This document shows positions 34,721-46,690 of a DNA stretch of 64,000 nt, in pieces. The stretch covers positions 37,013,744 to 37,077,743 of the forward strand of contig OW804096.1 of assembly GCA_942159475.1 (NCBI GenBank), read 5' to 3'. A program made the position numbers and the translations under genes. The DNA comes from Sthenelais limicola (Eukaryota > Annelida > Polychaeta > Phyllodocida > Sigalionidae). The first letter of the stretch is position 1; each line of letters starts with the position of its first letter. Below the pieces are notes generated by a model that did no database searches, had not been told where the DNA came from, and saw only the letters and a list, made by a program, of their open reading frames with translations.

Positions 34721-35745
34721 ATATATCGTTTTGCGACAATGGCTATACATAATAGATCGCGTAGGGAAATCTACTCCCTCTTGTCAGGTTCTGTGACAAT
34801 AATGCGACAAGAGTGATATATTTTTAATCCTTAACTTTACGCTGCTGTGTTTTAATTAAGGTTTTATGACGTAGATGGGATGAATTTTTGATAGACATGG
34901 ATTGCGGACGAGGAGAAAGATTACGATCTGTTCCATACAAGTTTGCACTGGCAGATTTGTGCAAAAATACAGAAGGCAGAGACACAGAAAGCAAGGGTAT
35001 TTGAAGGGATTTAAAATGTCAATCAATTACTGTCATTTATTCGACCGGGCATCATATAGTTTTTATTGCTAAGAACGTTCCACCATACAACTATAAATAT
35101 ATTTTTATTTCTTATGCTTGGTCGATTAAAATCTGTAAACTGACATTTTGTTTTTCTAAATTGTGAGTCTACTTGCATAGGACCGATGATTCATTCTGTT
35201 TATTACCATATCTGTCACAGTTTCTGGAAGAATGTGGCAAAAAAGAATACATGAATGAATAAATAAATATGTAGTCGTCTGTTAGTAAAAGGGAGAAACA
35301 GGCAAGCAAGGTGTCCGTTTAGGGATAATGACTTAATCGCATTCTCGAGGAATCTCTATTGACTTGTTGGCGGTTACTCATCTTGTATGTCACCACTAGG
35401 TATCATTGTATCATCTTTAATTCTCAATGATGAATACCAAAACTATTCTATAGGTTAATATTATCTCAAAAGTTAGCCCGATGGAATAGTAGTCTATATT
35501 GGTGCTTTTATTTGCTACTTTGATCTTGTAGATCTCTGGTGGTTTCTATCATTTTCCATGTAACTTATAGTTATAAGCTGAGAATAGCAATGTAAATTGT
35601 GAGCTTACTGAAATAAAAGATAAACAAACAAACATAAATATCATTCCTCTTCGATCGAAAAACAACATTTTACAATCGTTTTGTTATGTTTTGATTTGTC
35701 CCTAATAATTTGGAGTCATCTCGCTGAGAATGTAGCTTTAAAGTT
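34721..35745. other. Long unique stretch without a recognised gene
   Basis: One of the few kilobase-scale segments free of MITEs; AT-rich with many stops in all frames. Confidence 0.55.
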
Positions 35746-36105
35746 TGACATGTCACAGAAAAATGAAATTAATAAGTCGCAAAGAATGGGTTTTGAAACA
35801 CCATCATCCTTTGGGATGGGATAGGATCATGTAAATTCCAATGAGTTAACCTTGAAGGAAGCTATCTACTTCTATATTTTTTTTTATGTTTGAATTATTA
35901 GTTAGCAATATTTTAGGATCATTTTTTAAAAATTCGAATTTTTATGGTCACAATCAGTAGTAAAACTAAAGTGTGTTCCCGTGGGCTGACTTTTGAAACG
36001 CTAAGATATATTCAATACGCACTCCTGAAATTTGGTACAAGTATATATCTATATGACTAGGGGAGGTAAACACTCGAGGTATGGCAACTTTTCTACAAAG
36101 ACATA
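35746..36105 (+). mobile_element. MITE-D, decayed
   Basis: Left end GACATGTCACAGAAAAATGA is clear; right end is weak. Confidence 0.65.
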
Positions 36106-36204
36106 CTGTGAAAAAGACTAATTTGAAACTATTTCTGACGCCTTACACAATGTCCACTTTAGCTATACTACTCACGATCTCTTATAGGCAGACACCATAT
36201 TTAT

Positions 36205-36434
36205 GGGTCAGATTTTCAGAAAATGCACAATGTACAGATCTACACATCTATCAAATTAGAGCGAACATTGATAAATACTAGGTATATCTGAGTATATTGT
36301 GTAATGTATTGTATTCATTCAATAAATCTGTCTGGTTATGTTGAACTGTATTTTGAGCCAGATTTCCGTCTTACATTTAGGTTATTTGAGAGGATTGGTA
36401 AAGGCCAAGTGTACGTTTTCTGAAGATCTGACCC
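36205..36434 (+). mobile_element. MITE-A, A3
   Basis: Complete, about 70 bp from an opposite-facing copy. Confidence 0.93.
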
Positions 36435-36502
36435 ATGTATGTTACTTGCATTGCGCACGCGCACTGCGTACATGGGACCTTTCTTACATGTACGTGGGAC
36501 CT

Positions 36503-36737
36503 TAGTTAAATTGTCAGAAAATGTACAAGTCACCTTTAACAATCCTCTCAAATAACCCAAATTTAAGACAAAATTGAAGCTCAAAATTCAGTTGAACATA
36601 ACCCAACAGATTGTCTGAATCAAGGCAATATAGAATACCTTCTGATATACCAAGTTTTGGCCATTTTCCAGACCAATTTAGCAGCATTTCCTTAATTTGG
36701 GGAGCTGCCGATTGTACATTTTCTGGGAATCTGGCCC
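36503..36737 (-). mobile_element. MITE-A, minor variant
   Basis: Complete but with its own interior (CAAGTTTTGGCCATTTTCC), possibly a fifth subfamily. Confidence 0.85.
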
Positions 36738-36825
36738 ATGATTCACACACATTGTGTTTAGAGTAGTTTAACACAGGTAGAACTTTGCTCTCGTTCAGTC
36801 GTTCTTCTCACTTCTTCTCACGTTT

Positions 36826-37228
36826 GTCTTGTGTTACAGAAATATTTTGAGAAATAAATCGGAAGTCGCAAATTCAAAGAGATATTATCATATTTAAAGA
36901 GATAAGATTAGGTGGATTCTAATGATGTTAAACATTAGGACATTAAAAAGGTGTTTCTATATGTCATGTTTGATTTGAAAGAAAAAGTTTGCAATATTTG
37001 CTGGCAGTTACTGGAAACCTGGTTCTGGGTTCTCAACTAAATATACTCCATGAAATTACATTTGAAACAAAATATGTATTTAATACGTTATCTTGAAATT
37101 TGCTACATGCATACATATGACTCAAGGCACCAACTGCCACAAAAATGAAAACATCCCTACAAAAAAATCTTAGGAATGAAACACTTCGAAAAATATAAAT
37201 TTTATGACTTTAGACTTTTTTTCCTCTT
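36826..37228 (+). mobile_element. MITE-D, cut at its right tip
   Basis: Breaks off within TTTTTTCCT where a MITE-A begins. Confidence 0.75.
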
Positions 37229-37465
37229 GGTCCCGATTTTCAGAAAACGTACATTTAGCCTTCACCAATCCTCTCTCAATTAACCTAAATTTGAGACGAA
37301 AATCTGGTTAAAGATACAGTTCAACATAACCAGACAGATTTATTGAATGAATACAATACAGAATACACTCAGATATACCTAGTATTTATCAAATTTCACT
37401 CTAATTTAGCAGAATTTGATAGATGTGTAGAACTGCATATTGTGCATTTTCTGACAATCTGACCC
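37229..37465 (-). mobile_element. MITE-A, A3
   Basis: Sits at the point where the MITE-D copy 36826-37228 stops. Confidence 0.9.
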
Positions 37466-37721
37466 AAAGGCCCTCTGTGGGTGGCCCCATCATGGAGCCG
37501 CCCGCTGGCTTCATATCAACTCACCCTGACGCTAATCCCCGTATATGAGAGATACAGGAGATGCGGGGGAAAGCTTTCAATTCCACCACTAAGATATTCA
37601 GTAGATAGAAGAGGCAGACTTTGCAATAGGGGCATTGCATGTGCGACATTTTGGTTCACATGGAGTTTTCTTGTCAGAACAAACAGTGAAGAAAACAATC
37701 CATGTCCAGCATGGAACATTT

Positions 37722-37956
37722 GGGTCAGATTTTCAGAAAATGTACAATTGGCAGCAGTACACATTTAGTAAACCCTGCTAAATTAGGCTGCAATTTGGTC
37801 AATACTGGGTAAATTCGAGTATATTCGGCATTGTATTTATTCTAGCAATCTGTTTGGTTAGATTGAACTGTATTTTGAACTTTATTCTCGTCTGAAATTT
37901 GGGTTATTTGAAAGGATTGGTGAAACTGAATTGTACATTTTCTGACGACTTCACCC
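37722..37956 (+). mobile_element. MITE-A, A2, duplication ATTT
   Basis: ATTT on both sides; right tip is GACGACTTCACCC. Confidence 0.93.
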
Positions 37957-38158
37957 ATTTAAATATTCTCCGGAATATTGTCTGCCAATGTGTAATATAG
38001 ATACCAATGTGTTATCAATTAGAATTATTGTAACGTACGTTTCATGTTTCCAATATGAATTCGAATTAGTATACCTTGAATTTTTAGGTATATTTTGATA
38101 CTTGCATAATGCATGGTTTAGACTCAATCCTGATTGTTCTGGGTTCTCAGCGGTTTCA

Positions 38159-38311
38159 TGCCAAGATTTTCAGAAAATGCACAATCTACAGTTCTACACA
38201 TAGATCTATCAAATTCAGCTAAATTAGAGTGAAGATTGATGAAAACTAGGTATATCTGAGTATATTCTGTATTGTATTCATTCAATTGTACGTTTTCTGA
38301 AGATCTAATCC
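38159..38311 (+). mobile_element. MITE-A, A3, internally deleted
   Basis: Jumps from GTATTCATTCAA straight to the right terminus TTGTACGTTTTCTG, removing about 80 bp. Confidence 0.85.
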
Positions 38312-38652
38312 TTCAGCCTGTTTCCTTTGTAATGGCAATTTGTTCATTAAATGCATTTTCGTGTTAATCTTATATTCTTTGCGCCCCATTAATCTATATA
38401 TATATATAACTATTTGGCAAGAGGTACCGGTATCGTGTTACCCCCTGGTTACATATCATGTGCCTCACCATCTGACCTACCAGGACTGCCTTGTCCAACA
38501 ATTACCATTGTCACACTAGCTTAAGGTCACTGACCAGGCTAATGTTAACTGCCCCCATCAGCAGCCTTCTGTATAGTACTCGATGTGAGTGCTTGGTCTT
38601 GACACCTATTGTTATGAACCCAGCTAGAAATGACGGTCAGTGACCATCATTT

Positions 38653-38818
38653 CAAAATACTAGGTATATCTTAGTATATTCTGTATTGTATTCTTTCAAT
38701 AAATGTCGGGTTATGTTGAACTGTATTTTGAACCTGATTTTCGTCTTATATTTGGGTTGATTGATGATTGGAATTGGATTGATGAAGGCTAATTCGACAT
38801 TTTCTGGAGACTTGACCC
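38653..38818 (+). mobile_element. MITE-A, A3, 5' truncated
   Basis: Begins within AATACTAGGTATATC; the right half is complete with a small insertion. Confidence 0.82.
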
Positions 38819-38831
38819 ATAATATATATTA

Positions 38832-39530
38832 CTTGTGATATGTTCCAGGAAAATGAGTCACAAGTAGCAAAATTGATATTCTTTTGTGGATTTCTTTTGT
38901 GGAATGCTCACATGTTAGCTTAATTTGATGCTGTTGGTAGTATGAATATGTGTACCTAATAGGGGAGTTGCATGTGCCACTGCGCATGTCTATTGCAGTG
39001 CATGCTGGGATAGATTCAGTTCAAATCTGACATACACATATTTAGCAACAATGTTATGGAAAATTGCAAGAATGTTTTCAATGATATCATAGCTTATGTG
39101 AATGATCTATAGAAACCAAATGCATGATGGGAAAGATGAAGGCTTGTGTTATAGAAACATCTAAAACACATGGTTATTAATATAAGACCACTGATAGATA
39201 TTCCAAGCTAAATATAATATGTTTTCTATAGGTTTTATACTGTACCATTACTTCCATAATTTCATGCGAATCATGATTCAAAATGGCGACTATGCATGTC
39301 CCCTATTCCAGGACTGTGCATTGAATTTATCTTTGCATACCTGAGGTTACCCTAAGGAGTGTATTTAGTTACTTTCCTGTAGTGAATGACCATCAAGACA
39401 TATGGCTAACTATGTCTTCGTTCATAAAAAAAAATATAGAAATAGTTAGTTGTCATAATGTTTACTATGTTTGGAGTCCACCTGATCGCATCTTTTCATA
39501 TAATGATGATATACCAAAATCCATTTCCAT
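38832..39530 (-). mobile_element. MITE-D split by MITE-B
   Basis: Left part 38832-38957, right part 39308-39530; together they follow the order of the copy at 20281-20695. Confidence 0.75.
38958..39307 (-). mobile_element. MITE-B inserted in MITE-D
   Basis: Complete copy; MITE-D left and right parts flank it. Confidence 0.87.
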
Positions 39531-40214
39531 CACCTTCTAAATTAGCAAGGCTATCATGTCCAAGTATTACACTTGGCACACCAATAGACTATGCTTAGTT
39601 AGGTTCCAAGCCCTTCATTTCATTTTACAAACACCTAAACTCCAGAATTCCCCTCGAAAATACAAAAAAGACATGAGGACAATTGCCCTATACCTATGCT
39701 AAGATATTCAGTTGATAGAGAACCTTACAAGTCTAAAGCTCATATCTCTACCCAAGTAGTCACTTTGAGTAACCATGGCGACGCAGACGCTTGTGGCGGC
39801 CATGTAATTGGAGGAAAAGCGGAGGTAATGAGATCCATTTCATGACAAGCTTGTCTCCATTCTGTGAGACGGTTTATCATTCTGATTAATAGAGAATAGG
39901 GCGACTTTGGTCAGGTAATGTCTGATATAGTGATATGCACCATTATTCTGGCAGATGGCTGACTGGATTAGAATAGACTGGGGTGTCAAGTTTGGGAACC
40001 ACATAGTGGTTAAACCGTAAACCAATCTGTACCAAATATAACCGAGTAAGGCATTTAGAGCGGCTGAGAGATCTCGTTCAAATAGATTCTCCATATTTGT
40101 TATCTTAAACTATTGGGTGGACAAGTCCTACCGACATACACCGATACACTTAACTCTGTATGGACCTGTATCAATCTCTGAATGTAGATATCAGTGTGTA
40201 TGCATCACTGAGGA

Positions 40215-40553
40215 TAAGACAGTCCCAGCCCGTACAAGTATAAGACAGTCCCAGTCGATACAAGTATGTATAAGACAGTCCCAGCCCATACAAGTATAAG
40301 ACAGTCCCAGTCGGTACAAGTATGTATAAGACAGTCCCAGCCCATACAAGTATAAGACAGTCCCAGTCGGTACAAGTATGTATAAGACAGTCCCAGTCCG
40401 TACAAGTATAAGACAGTCCCAGTCGTAACAAGTATGTATAAGACAGTCCCAGTCGGTACAAGTCTTTATAAGACAGTCCCAGTCGGTACAATTCTGTATA
40501 AGACAGTCCCAGTCGGTACAAATCTGTTTATGAGACAGTCCCAGTCTTTATAA
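40215..40553. repeat. Minisatellite, 26/30-bp alternating units
   Basis: Twelve units starting GACAGTCCCAGYC. Early units alternate 26 bp (ending ACAAGTATAA) and 30 bp (ending AAGTATGTATAA), giving a 56-bp higher-order period; later units are all about 30 bp. The frame on the minus strand is a repetitive artefact (LYRLGLSYT). Confidence 0.92.
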
Positions 40554-40754
40554 GAGTCAGATCTTGAGAAAATGTATAATCAACAGCGCTAGACATTAGT
40601 AAGTTCTAAATAAATACTATACATATCTGGGTATATTTGGTGCCGATTCACAGAATCTGTTGTACTGTATTTTGAATCTCATTTTTGTTTGGAATTTGGA
40701 TTATTTGATAAGGATTTGTGAGTGTGAATTGTACATCCTTAGTTTATTACACCC
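40554..40754 (+). mobile_element. MITE-A in a minisatellite, duplication ATAA
   Basis: ATAA lies on both sides, and the minisatellite resumes afterwards as ATAAGGCAGTC, giving a clean insertion site. Interior shortened. Confidence 0.88.
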
Positions 40755-41459
40755 ATAAGGCAGTCATAGACACCTATGATATAGATTCAAATTTCTTTCA
40801 CATTTAGATACTTGATGGCCTTCAAAATCAAAAACAAAGTAAAGGTTAAAACGTCGGTATTTCCCTTTTCTAAGGGCTTAGAAGAAATAGTGAATAGAAC
40901 TCGGCACTATAATAATTGAATATTTACCAATAAGTCCAATGGGTCCAATAAATATTCAATTCCTATCACCATGTTCCATTCCATTCATTCTCCCTGTCTT
41001 TCCAACCTGTTTTCGCGACCAGCTTTCACAAAGTTAATCTGTAGTTCGATGTTCAGTACTTCAATATTGCAATACAACATAACAAACCATGTCTTATATG
41101 ATGTCTTTGCACCTCATCAAATGAAGACGGAGCAGAAAGTATTTTATATATATTCCTTATCAAGCTTTTAGCCCACCCATCAGCAGGTAAATCAAATTTC
41201 AAATCCATACTCCTAATGGCCTGCCCGCTTTATACTCTTCATTTATTAATTGCTTTTGTCATGTGCATTGTGTGGGAACATGTATAATGCATTCAATAGC
41301 TGACACTCCACCACAGTAAAATCACACTTTCTAATCAATGTATTCATACAGCTTTCATTCGCTGAAAGGAGATTTACAGCAAATCTAATTTTCTTGTAGC
41401 TTCTGCAATGGGAAAGGGTGAGGTAAGGTAACGATGGCGCCAGGAATATGATTGAATGT
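40755..41459. other. No recognisable feature
   Basis: A minisatellite remnant at 40755-40766, then unique AT-rich sequence. Confidence 0.55.
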
Positions 41460-41666
41460 AGGTTTCAGAAAATGTACAATTTGCAGTTCTACACATTTAG
41501 GAAAAATGATAAATACAGAGTATATCTGAATATATTTGGTATCACATTGATTTAAAGTATCGTTCTGTTATGTTGAACTGCATTTTGAAGCTAATTTTTG
41601 TCTTAAATGTGGGTTATTTGAGAGGATTGGTGAAAGCAAATTGTGCATTTTCTGAAAATCTGACGC
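41460..41666 (+). mobile_element. MITE-A, A1, left tip lost
   Basis: Starts at TTTCAGAAAATGTAC; right end is complete. Confidence 0.88.
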
Positions 41667-41672
41667 ATATAT

Positions 41673-41732
41673 GGGCCAGTTGTCAGAAAATGTACAATAA
41701 ACCTTCACCAATCCCTTCAAATGACCAATGTG
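41673..41732 (-). mobile_element. MITE-A, left end fragment
   Basis: Terminus plus CCTTCACCAATCCCTTC, then fused to MITE-E sequence. Confidence 0.75.
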
Positions 41733-42005
41733 TTAATCTGCATTCTTAGCTATAACGACAAAACACATCTTATTCACTTTACTCACGTTATGTATGACTT
41801 ATAGGACTGAATTTGTCAATATTCTGCTGCTGTTAAGTGTGTTTATAGGAGTTTGAAGTCAAATCGGCCGAGAGCAAAAGGCCGCCGATGAGCGATAATA
41901 AGTGAAGTCTTCACAGAAAAAGATCTGGGCGGATCGTCCCAATAGAAATGAGGACGTTTTAGGAGCCCTCTGGACAAAATCCTCCAACATTTTGGTCAAT
42001 TGACT
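41733..42005 (+). mobile_element. MITE-E, most of a copy
   Basis: Starts at TTAATCTGCATTCTTAGC and runs through CAATATTCTGCTGCTG and GAGCGATAATAAGTG; lies between two MITE-A fragments. Confidence 0.68.
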
Positions 42006-42009
42006 TCTA

Positions 42010-42166
42010 GATAGGAATGTGGTTCAAAATACAATTCATCAATATTTTGAATCTCGAACAGCCAAATGTACTCACATATAAACCTAATAGTTATCATTTT
42101 TCAGGTTAAATTAGCAGAATTTACTAAATGTGTAGACCTGCCAAATGTACACTTTTCTGACACACT
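42010..42166 (-). mobile_element. MITE-A, right part fragment
   Basis: Interior and a degraded right end (ACACTTTTCTGACAC). It may be the partner of 41673-41732 with MITE-E between. Confidence 0.65.
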
Positions 42167-42436
42167 GGTAAACTGCTGAAAAATTGGAGTTTTACATATT
42201 GTCTCTGCCCCCTTCTTGATGCCCCACCCCATGCCATGTGCAATTAGAACCCCACTCTTCCACCCCACCCAACCCCACTCAACTCCACCCCGCCCCCCCC
42301 TTACCCCACACTCGCACACAAACACACCTAGACTAACAACCACATTAACAAAAAGAAGTTACAAAGCACCTTGTCAGTCCCCTGTCGGTCGAAAAACACA
42401 TCAAGTATTAATCTTCCTTTTGCATAATGACACCTA

Positions 42437-42450
42437 CCGCCACCTAGCGG
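42437..42450 (-). promoter_or_regulatory. CTCF-like motif
   Basis: Minus strand reads CCGCTAGGTGGCGG. Confidence 0.38.
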
Positions 42451-42570
42451 CCTTTGATGTTACTAACACGAGAATGTGAAACTTTAATGTCTTCATATCC
42501 TTAGGGTTGAGATGAATAGCACCTTTGTCTTGTCTGCAAACGGAGTTCCCAATGTAGAATAAAAGCAAGC

Positions 42571-42860
42571 AATAGGGAATTTGCATAGCCGCCATTTTGA
42601 AACTCGATTCGCATGGAATTATGGGTCTAATGGTACAGTGTAAAATCTACAGAAAACATGCCATGTTCAGCATGGACTACGTAGGCCTACCTGTCTTTTT
42701 ATGTCGATTTCCATGTGTTTTACATGTTATCATAAGACAAGCCTCCATCTCTCCCCTCATGCATTTAGCTTTCATTGATCATTTACACAAGCTATGATAT
42801 TGGTGACAGCATTCTTGCAATTTTCGATAGTAATTTGGCTAAATATTTGTATTTGTTTGA
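42571..42860 (+). mobile_element. MITE-B, right end missing
   Basis: Good from AATAGGGAATTTGCAT to AAATATTTGTATTTG, then lost. Confidence 0.82.
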
Positions 42861-43604
42861 TTCCAACAAAAGTTACCTTCTTGCGCTTGAACAAAATAAC
42901 TATTAAAGGAACTAAGAGCATACATGTATATGAATATGAAACAAAGTGAAATAGTACCAGGGGTTTGTGCGACTATGGACTGGAAAATTCAAGACCTTTT
43001 TAAGACATGAAATCAGAATGCCATGCCAAACTGCGCACTCCTTTCCCAACTGCCTCCTTTCAGGCACATTTACGACCTTTCACATAAATATGCCCATATT
43101 ACAAATCAAGTCATTTTAAGATAGTCAGGAGTAGCCCCCCCCCCCCCCCCCCTCCGACCCGATATTGCACCATAGCGGCGTTCCAATACTAATCCAAAAA
43201 GACATTAATACTTCCCAAACCTTTAAATTCCACTCCGTCTCGGAAATAAATGCCTTTGGCTTTTTATCATTAGAAGTCTCCTCCCTAGGTATAATGGTAT
43301 CAGCCTACCAGCGTCTTAAACTAATTGATGGAACTGCCCTCCCCTGGTACTTTCACTTTCGATTTCACTTAAAGGCATGGCTCCCTGGGGAGAGGGTATT
43401 TTGTGTCTCGCGCAGAAGGTTTTTGCTTCTACTCTCCAGAGAGCTGTGACTCTACTTAGGGCCCCACATCACCGATGCGATTTCTTTGCAGCAACCAGTT
43501 GCCACGGTCAATCGCACTGGGCTGGCAATACTGAGGCACTTTTGGAGCTAAATCGTTCATAAATCTATATCCTACTTATCATTGTATTTCCTCTCTTCAT
43601 ATAT
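42861..43604. other. Unique sequence with a poly-C run
   Basis: Open frames at 43165-43449 and 43377-43562 overlap each other, lack homology and are not accepted. Confidence 0.45.
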
Positions 43605-43860
43605 GGGTCAGATCGTCAGAAAATGTACAATCGGCAGCTCTACACATTGCTTAAATTCGGCTAAATCAGGCTGATAAATGCTAAATACTACAGTATTTAT
43701 AATTTTTATAGGTATATATGTGAATATATCTGGTATTGCGATGATTTATAATATCTGTTTTGTTTCGTTGAAGAACATTTTTAACCTAATTTGAGCCTTA
43801 ACTTAGGTTATTTTGGAGGATTGGTGAAGGCGAATTGTACATTATCAGGAAACTTCACCC
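43605..43860 (+). mobile_element. MITE-A with internal duplication, ATAT
   Basis: ATAT on both sides. About 20 extra bp near TACAGTATTTATAA lengthen it to 256 bp. Confidence 0.92.
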
Positions 43861-44097
43861 ATATACATTGTATAACGTTTATCACGTTTATATCTTGAGT
43901 GGGTTACCTATCTTTAGTGGTGAGCAAAACATGATATACCGCATACACGAAGATATGATATTATGTTGAAAAATTGAAGAACTTGCAGTCAAATCGCCAA
44001 ATATATTGACTCTGGAACTTTGTATAAAGTCTGTTATACCATACTAGGGAAATGTATTGCACTGTTTACTGAATAAAACCACTTGAGAGAGGGATTA

Positions 44098-44514
44098 GGG
44101 ACATTTAGCACTGACAACGCAACAGCACAACGCTAACGTAAACGCTGGTAGCTCACGATAGGATGGGCCGTACTTTGTGGCAGCAGTCAATACAGTTTTA
44201 GACTTTATAACAGGTGGAGGTGGTTTTCAAAGGGCTAAAAAGCACACAATTTTATTAAGGTGAGTACTGTGTTACACATGAATACAAAGAAAAACATCTC
44301 CCGCTCATTTGTACATAAAAATGAAATCACAATTGATCATCATTTTAGCTTGAAATAGACATACGTTGGGAACGTATTGACCCGCCTCTTAGCGTAATTG
44401 ACGTCCGTATCTCAGGTAGCACGCTAAGAATAGCACACCTAGTGATGACGTATTCCTCATAAAACATACGTTAGCGTTAGTGTTAGTGTTAGCGTTGTGG
44501 TTGCTAAATCAGCC
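44098..44514. mobile_element. MITE-C relative with a different core, 417 bp
   Basis: Only the outer ~60 bp match MITE-C. The ~280-bp core is unrelated to the other copies. TA on both sides. Confidence 0.75.
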
Positions 44515-45260
44515 TACTAACATGACCAAACAGTGCACTTGCCGTCCCTCAATGTCGATCTTAATCCTTAGACCAAAGAACAATAGGTGTATTTAGCCCC
44601 CCCCTCCTCCAACCCTGCGGAATTAACATAAGAAGGGCCGTCAATACGTTTGGACTGCCTCTAGGCACATTTGTCAGATTTATCCCGCAAATAATGGTTC
44701 CATTTTAAAGTTTAACATGTGCTCTAAGTACCTGAGTATCGAATTCGTACTTAAATAGGTTTGTTCAATGCTAAAATAGCCAGTTTACTGGGGCTATCTG
44801 TTCACCGTTGGCCTCTACTGAGAACGACTGAGACTGCTATGTAAGGCAACTTAGGCTCCGAACCTAACGCAGGGTGATAGGTTTCAGTTAGCGATGGGAG
44901 ATGCGTGGCGATTCCATTATCTCACTATGTAGTGGAGGTGGCCCTTTACCTGTCTGAATGAGTTATGCCTAGATCGCTTACAAGTCGTGGCAACTTGTTG
45001 ATGCGAAGTGATGCTGGCTCCTCTAGTTCGGGTCAAAGAGGGACATCTTTATGAGAGGCGTTATATTAGAAATGGTGTAAAGTTGTCATTCCCTGAGTGT
45101 TTTTTTCAGTTGTGAAGAGAAGCGTTTTTTAATTTCAATAGAGCTGTTTAAAATTGTCAATTACTCCACTGTTTTTTATTATGAAAAGTATAGACTGTAA
45201 GCTAAACAAGATGGATAGTGGTATTAATGTAGTTGCCTAATTATTTCATATGTTGGGGGA
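44515..45260. other. No recognisable feature
   Basis: Moderately GC-rich unique sequence with stops throughout. Confidence 0.5.
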
Positions 45261-45420
45261 TAGATTAGGCAGATTTGAGGGAATGGTATCAGGCCATCCA
45301 ATCAATGTTATAAGCAGAGAGGTAGATTGGAGGGAGTGGTATCAGGCCATTCACTCAATGCTATAAGCAGAGAGGTAGATTAGAGTCAGTAGTACCAGGC
45401 CATTAACTAAATTCTGTAAG
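45261..45420. repeat. Tandem repeat, ~53-bp units, three copies
   Basis: GGTATCAGGCCATYC and ATAAGCAGAGAGGTAGATT recur at about 53-bp spacing. Confidence 0.75.
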
Positions 45421-45439
45421 TAGGGAGTATTTCTATATA

Positions 45440-45668
45440 TGATTGTTACGCAATATTTCCAAGTGCACAATTACCAGTAAAGTACCTAAATAAACTCCAT
45501 AGAATGACTTAATTCAGAAAAAGCTAGAATACAGTTAATATACTGTCTTGAAATCTGGTACATTTAGTCATACGACCAAAGGTATTGCTAAAAGATCTTA
45601 TGGAAAAAACATTTTCCAAAATATCAAGTATATTCACTTATGACTCGTTTTTTTTATAACACATCCCA
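45440..45668 (+). mobile_element. MITE-D, 3' half
   Basis: From GCAATATTTCCAAG to ATAACACATCCCATA. Confidence 0.7.
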
Positions 45669-45849
45669 TATTATATCACATGCTGGCCCGGCATTTGACA
45701 GGTTACAAGATAGCTCATAAAACTCCTGAATGTGATCACAGAACGCAGATGTCTGGCATACCGACCAACATCATCCATTTAGCATCAGAAGATCCTCGTT
45801 GTAAAAAAAAAATGGAAAATGAATTTCCCGAAGGGCATCTACTAGAATC

Positions 45850-45920
45850 ATCACGTGGTACTCACGTGATCAACCATCATTCCTAATACCGCCACCAGGG
45901 GTCAGTGCGTCCCCTAGTGG
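45850..45920. promoter_or_regulatory. E-box palindrome beside paired CTCF-like motifs
   Basis: ATCACGTG and CACGTGAT (45850-45870) form an inverted pair around GTACT, each with a CACGTG E-box. At 45892-45920 CCACCAGGGGTCA (+) and CCACTAGGGGACGC (-) are convergent CTCF-like matches 2 bp apart. Confidence 0.4.
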
Positions 45921-46270
45921 GCCGTGGGCAAGGCTTGAAATGGGGGCAGACAGGGTAGGGGCTGATTTCACCGGTTGATGTATACGGGAGGAGGGCGAGG
46001 TAACCCCGGGCAGCACAGGGTCATATCGCCCGGTCTCTACCCCATAGGCAACTCTAACCCAGAGGCTTTCAATCAAATCCCTGGTTTCTAGACTGTCAAG
46101 CAGGAGACATGTAAAATGTATGGAGAGGGGTGTACCTGGGATTAACAGAAAGCAATTATTTAAGGATAATTAATGAGACTGAGGTCAGTGATGTTGACCT
46201 TGGCGTAGAGGTAGATGACCTGCTCCTGTAAATGATCTAGCACAAACATCAATCCTACCCTCTCTGCCTT

Positions 46271-46690
46271 CCTCTCTCATATCATAGCATCCGTTCTACA
46301 CGTCCCTGTTGTAATGAAGCATAAGGTTGAAGCTTGAAGCATCTTATTGGAAGCTCTATTAATATTTTGCTTTATTTGCTGCATTTTATCATTATTATCT
46401 TCGTTTATTCATTATTATTGTATTATTATAGTCAGATAATTAACTGACTTCCTCTCTCTTATCATTCCATCTGCTGTATTTGCGTCAAGTAATACATCTC
46501 ATGTTGAAACACCGTATTGGTACTTCTAATAATGGTGTTGCCTATATTTGCTGTATTTTGTCATTATTATCTTTGCTTCTCGTTATTATTGGTATTTGAT
46601 AAGTACCTGCCTTCGTCTCTCTTATCATTCCAGCTGCTATATATTTTTCTTTAATGATAAATATCATGTTCAAATGCCTTATTGACCAGG
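46271..46690. repeat. Tandem repeat, 163-180 bp units, about 2.4 copies
   Basis: CCTCTCTCATATCAT at 46271, CCTCTCTCTTATCATTCC at 46451 and its match at 46614 mark the unit starts. Each is followed by a TTTGCTGTATTTTGTCATTA-like segment in the complete units. Confidence 0.7.

Noticed and set aside
39840..40094. 84-codon minus-strand frame with a good-context ATG
   Set aside because: No recognisable domain or splice signals, and length within chance expectation for 64 kb.
40171..40521. 116-codon repetitive frame
   Set aside because: Minisatellite units of 26/30 bp read through by chance.
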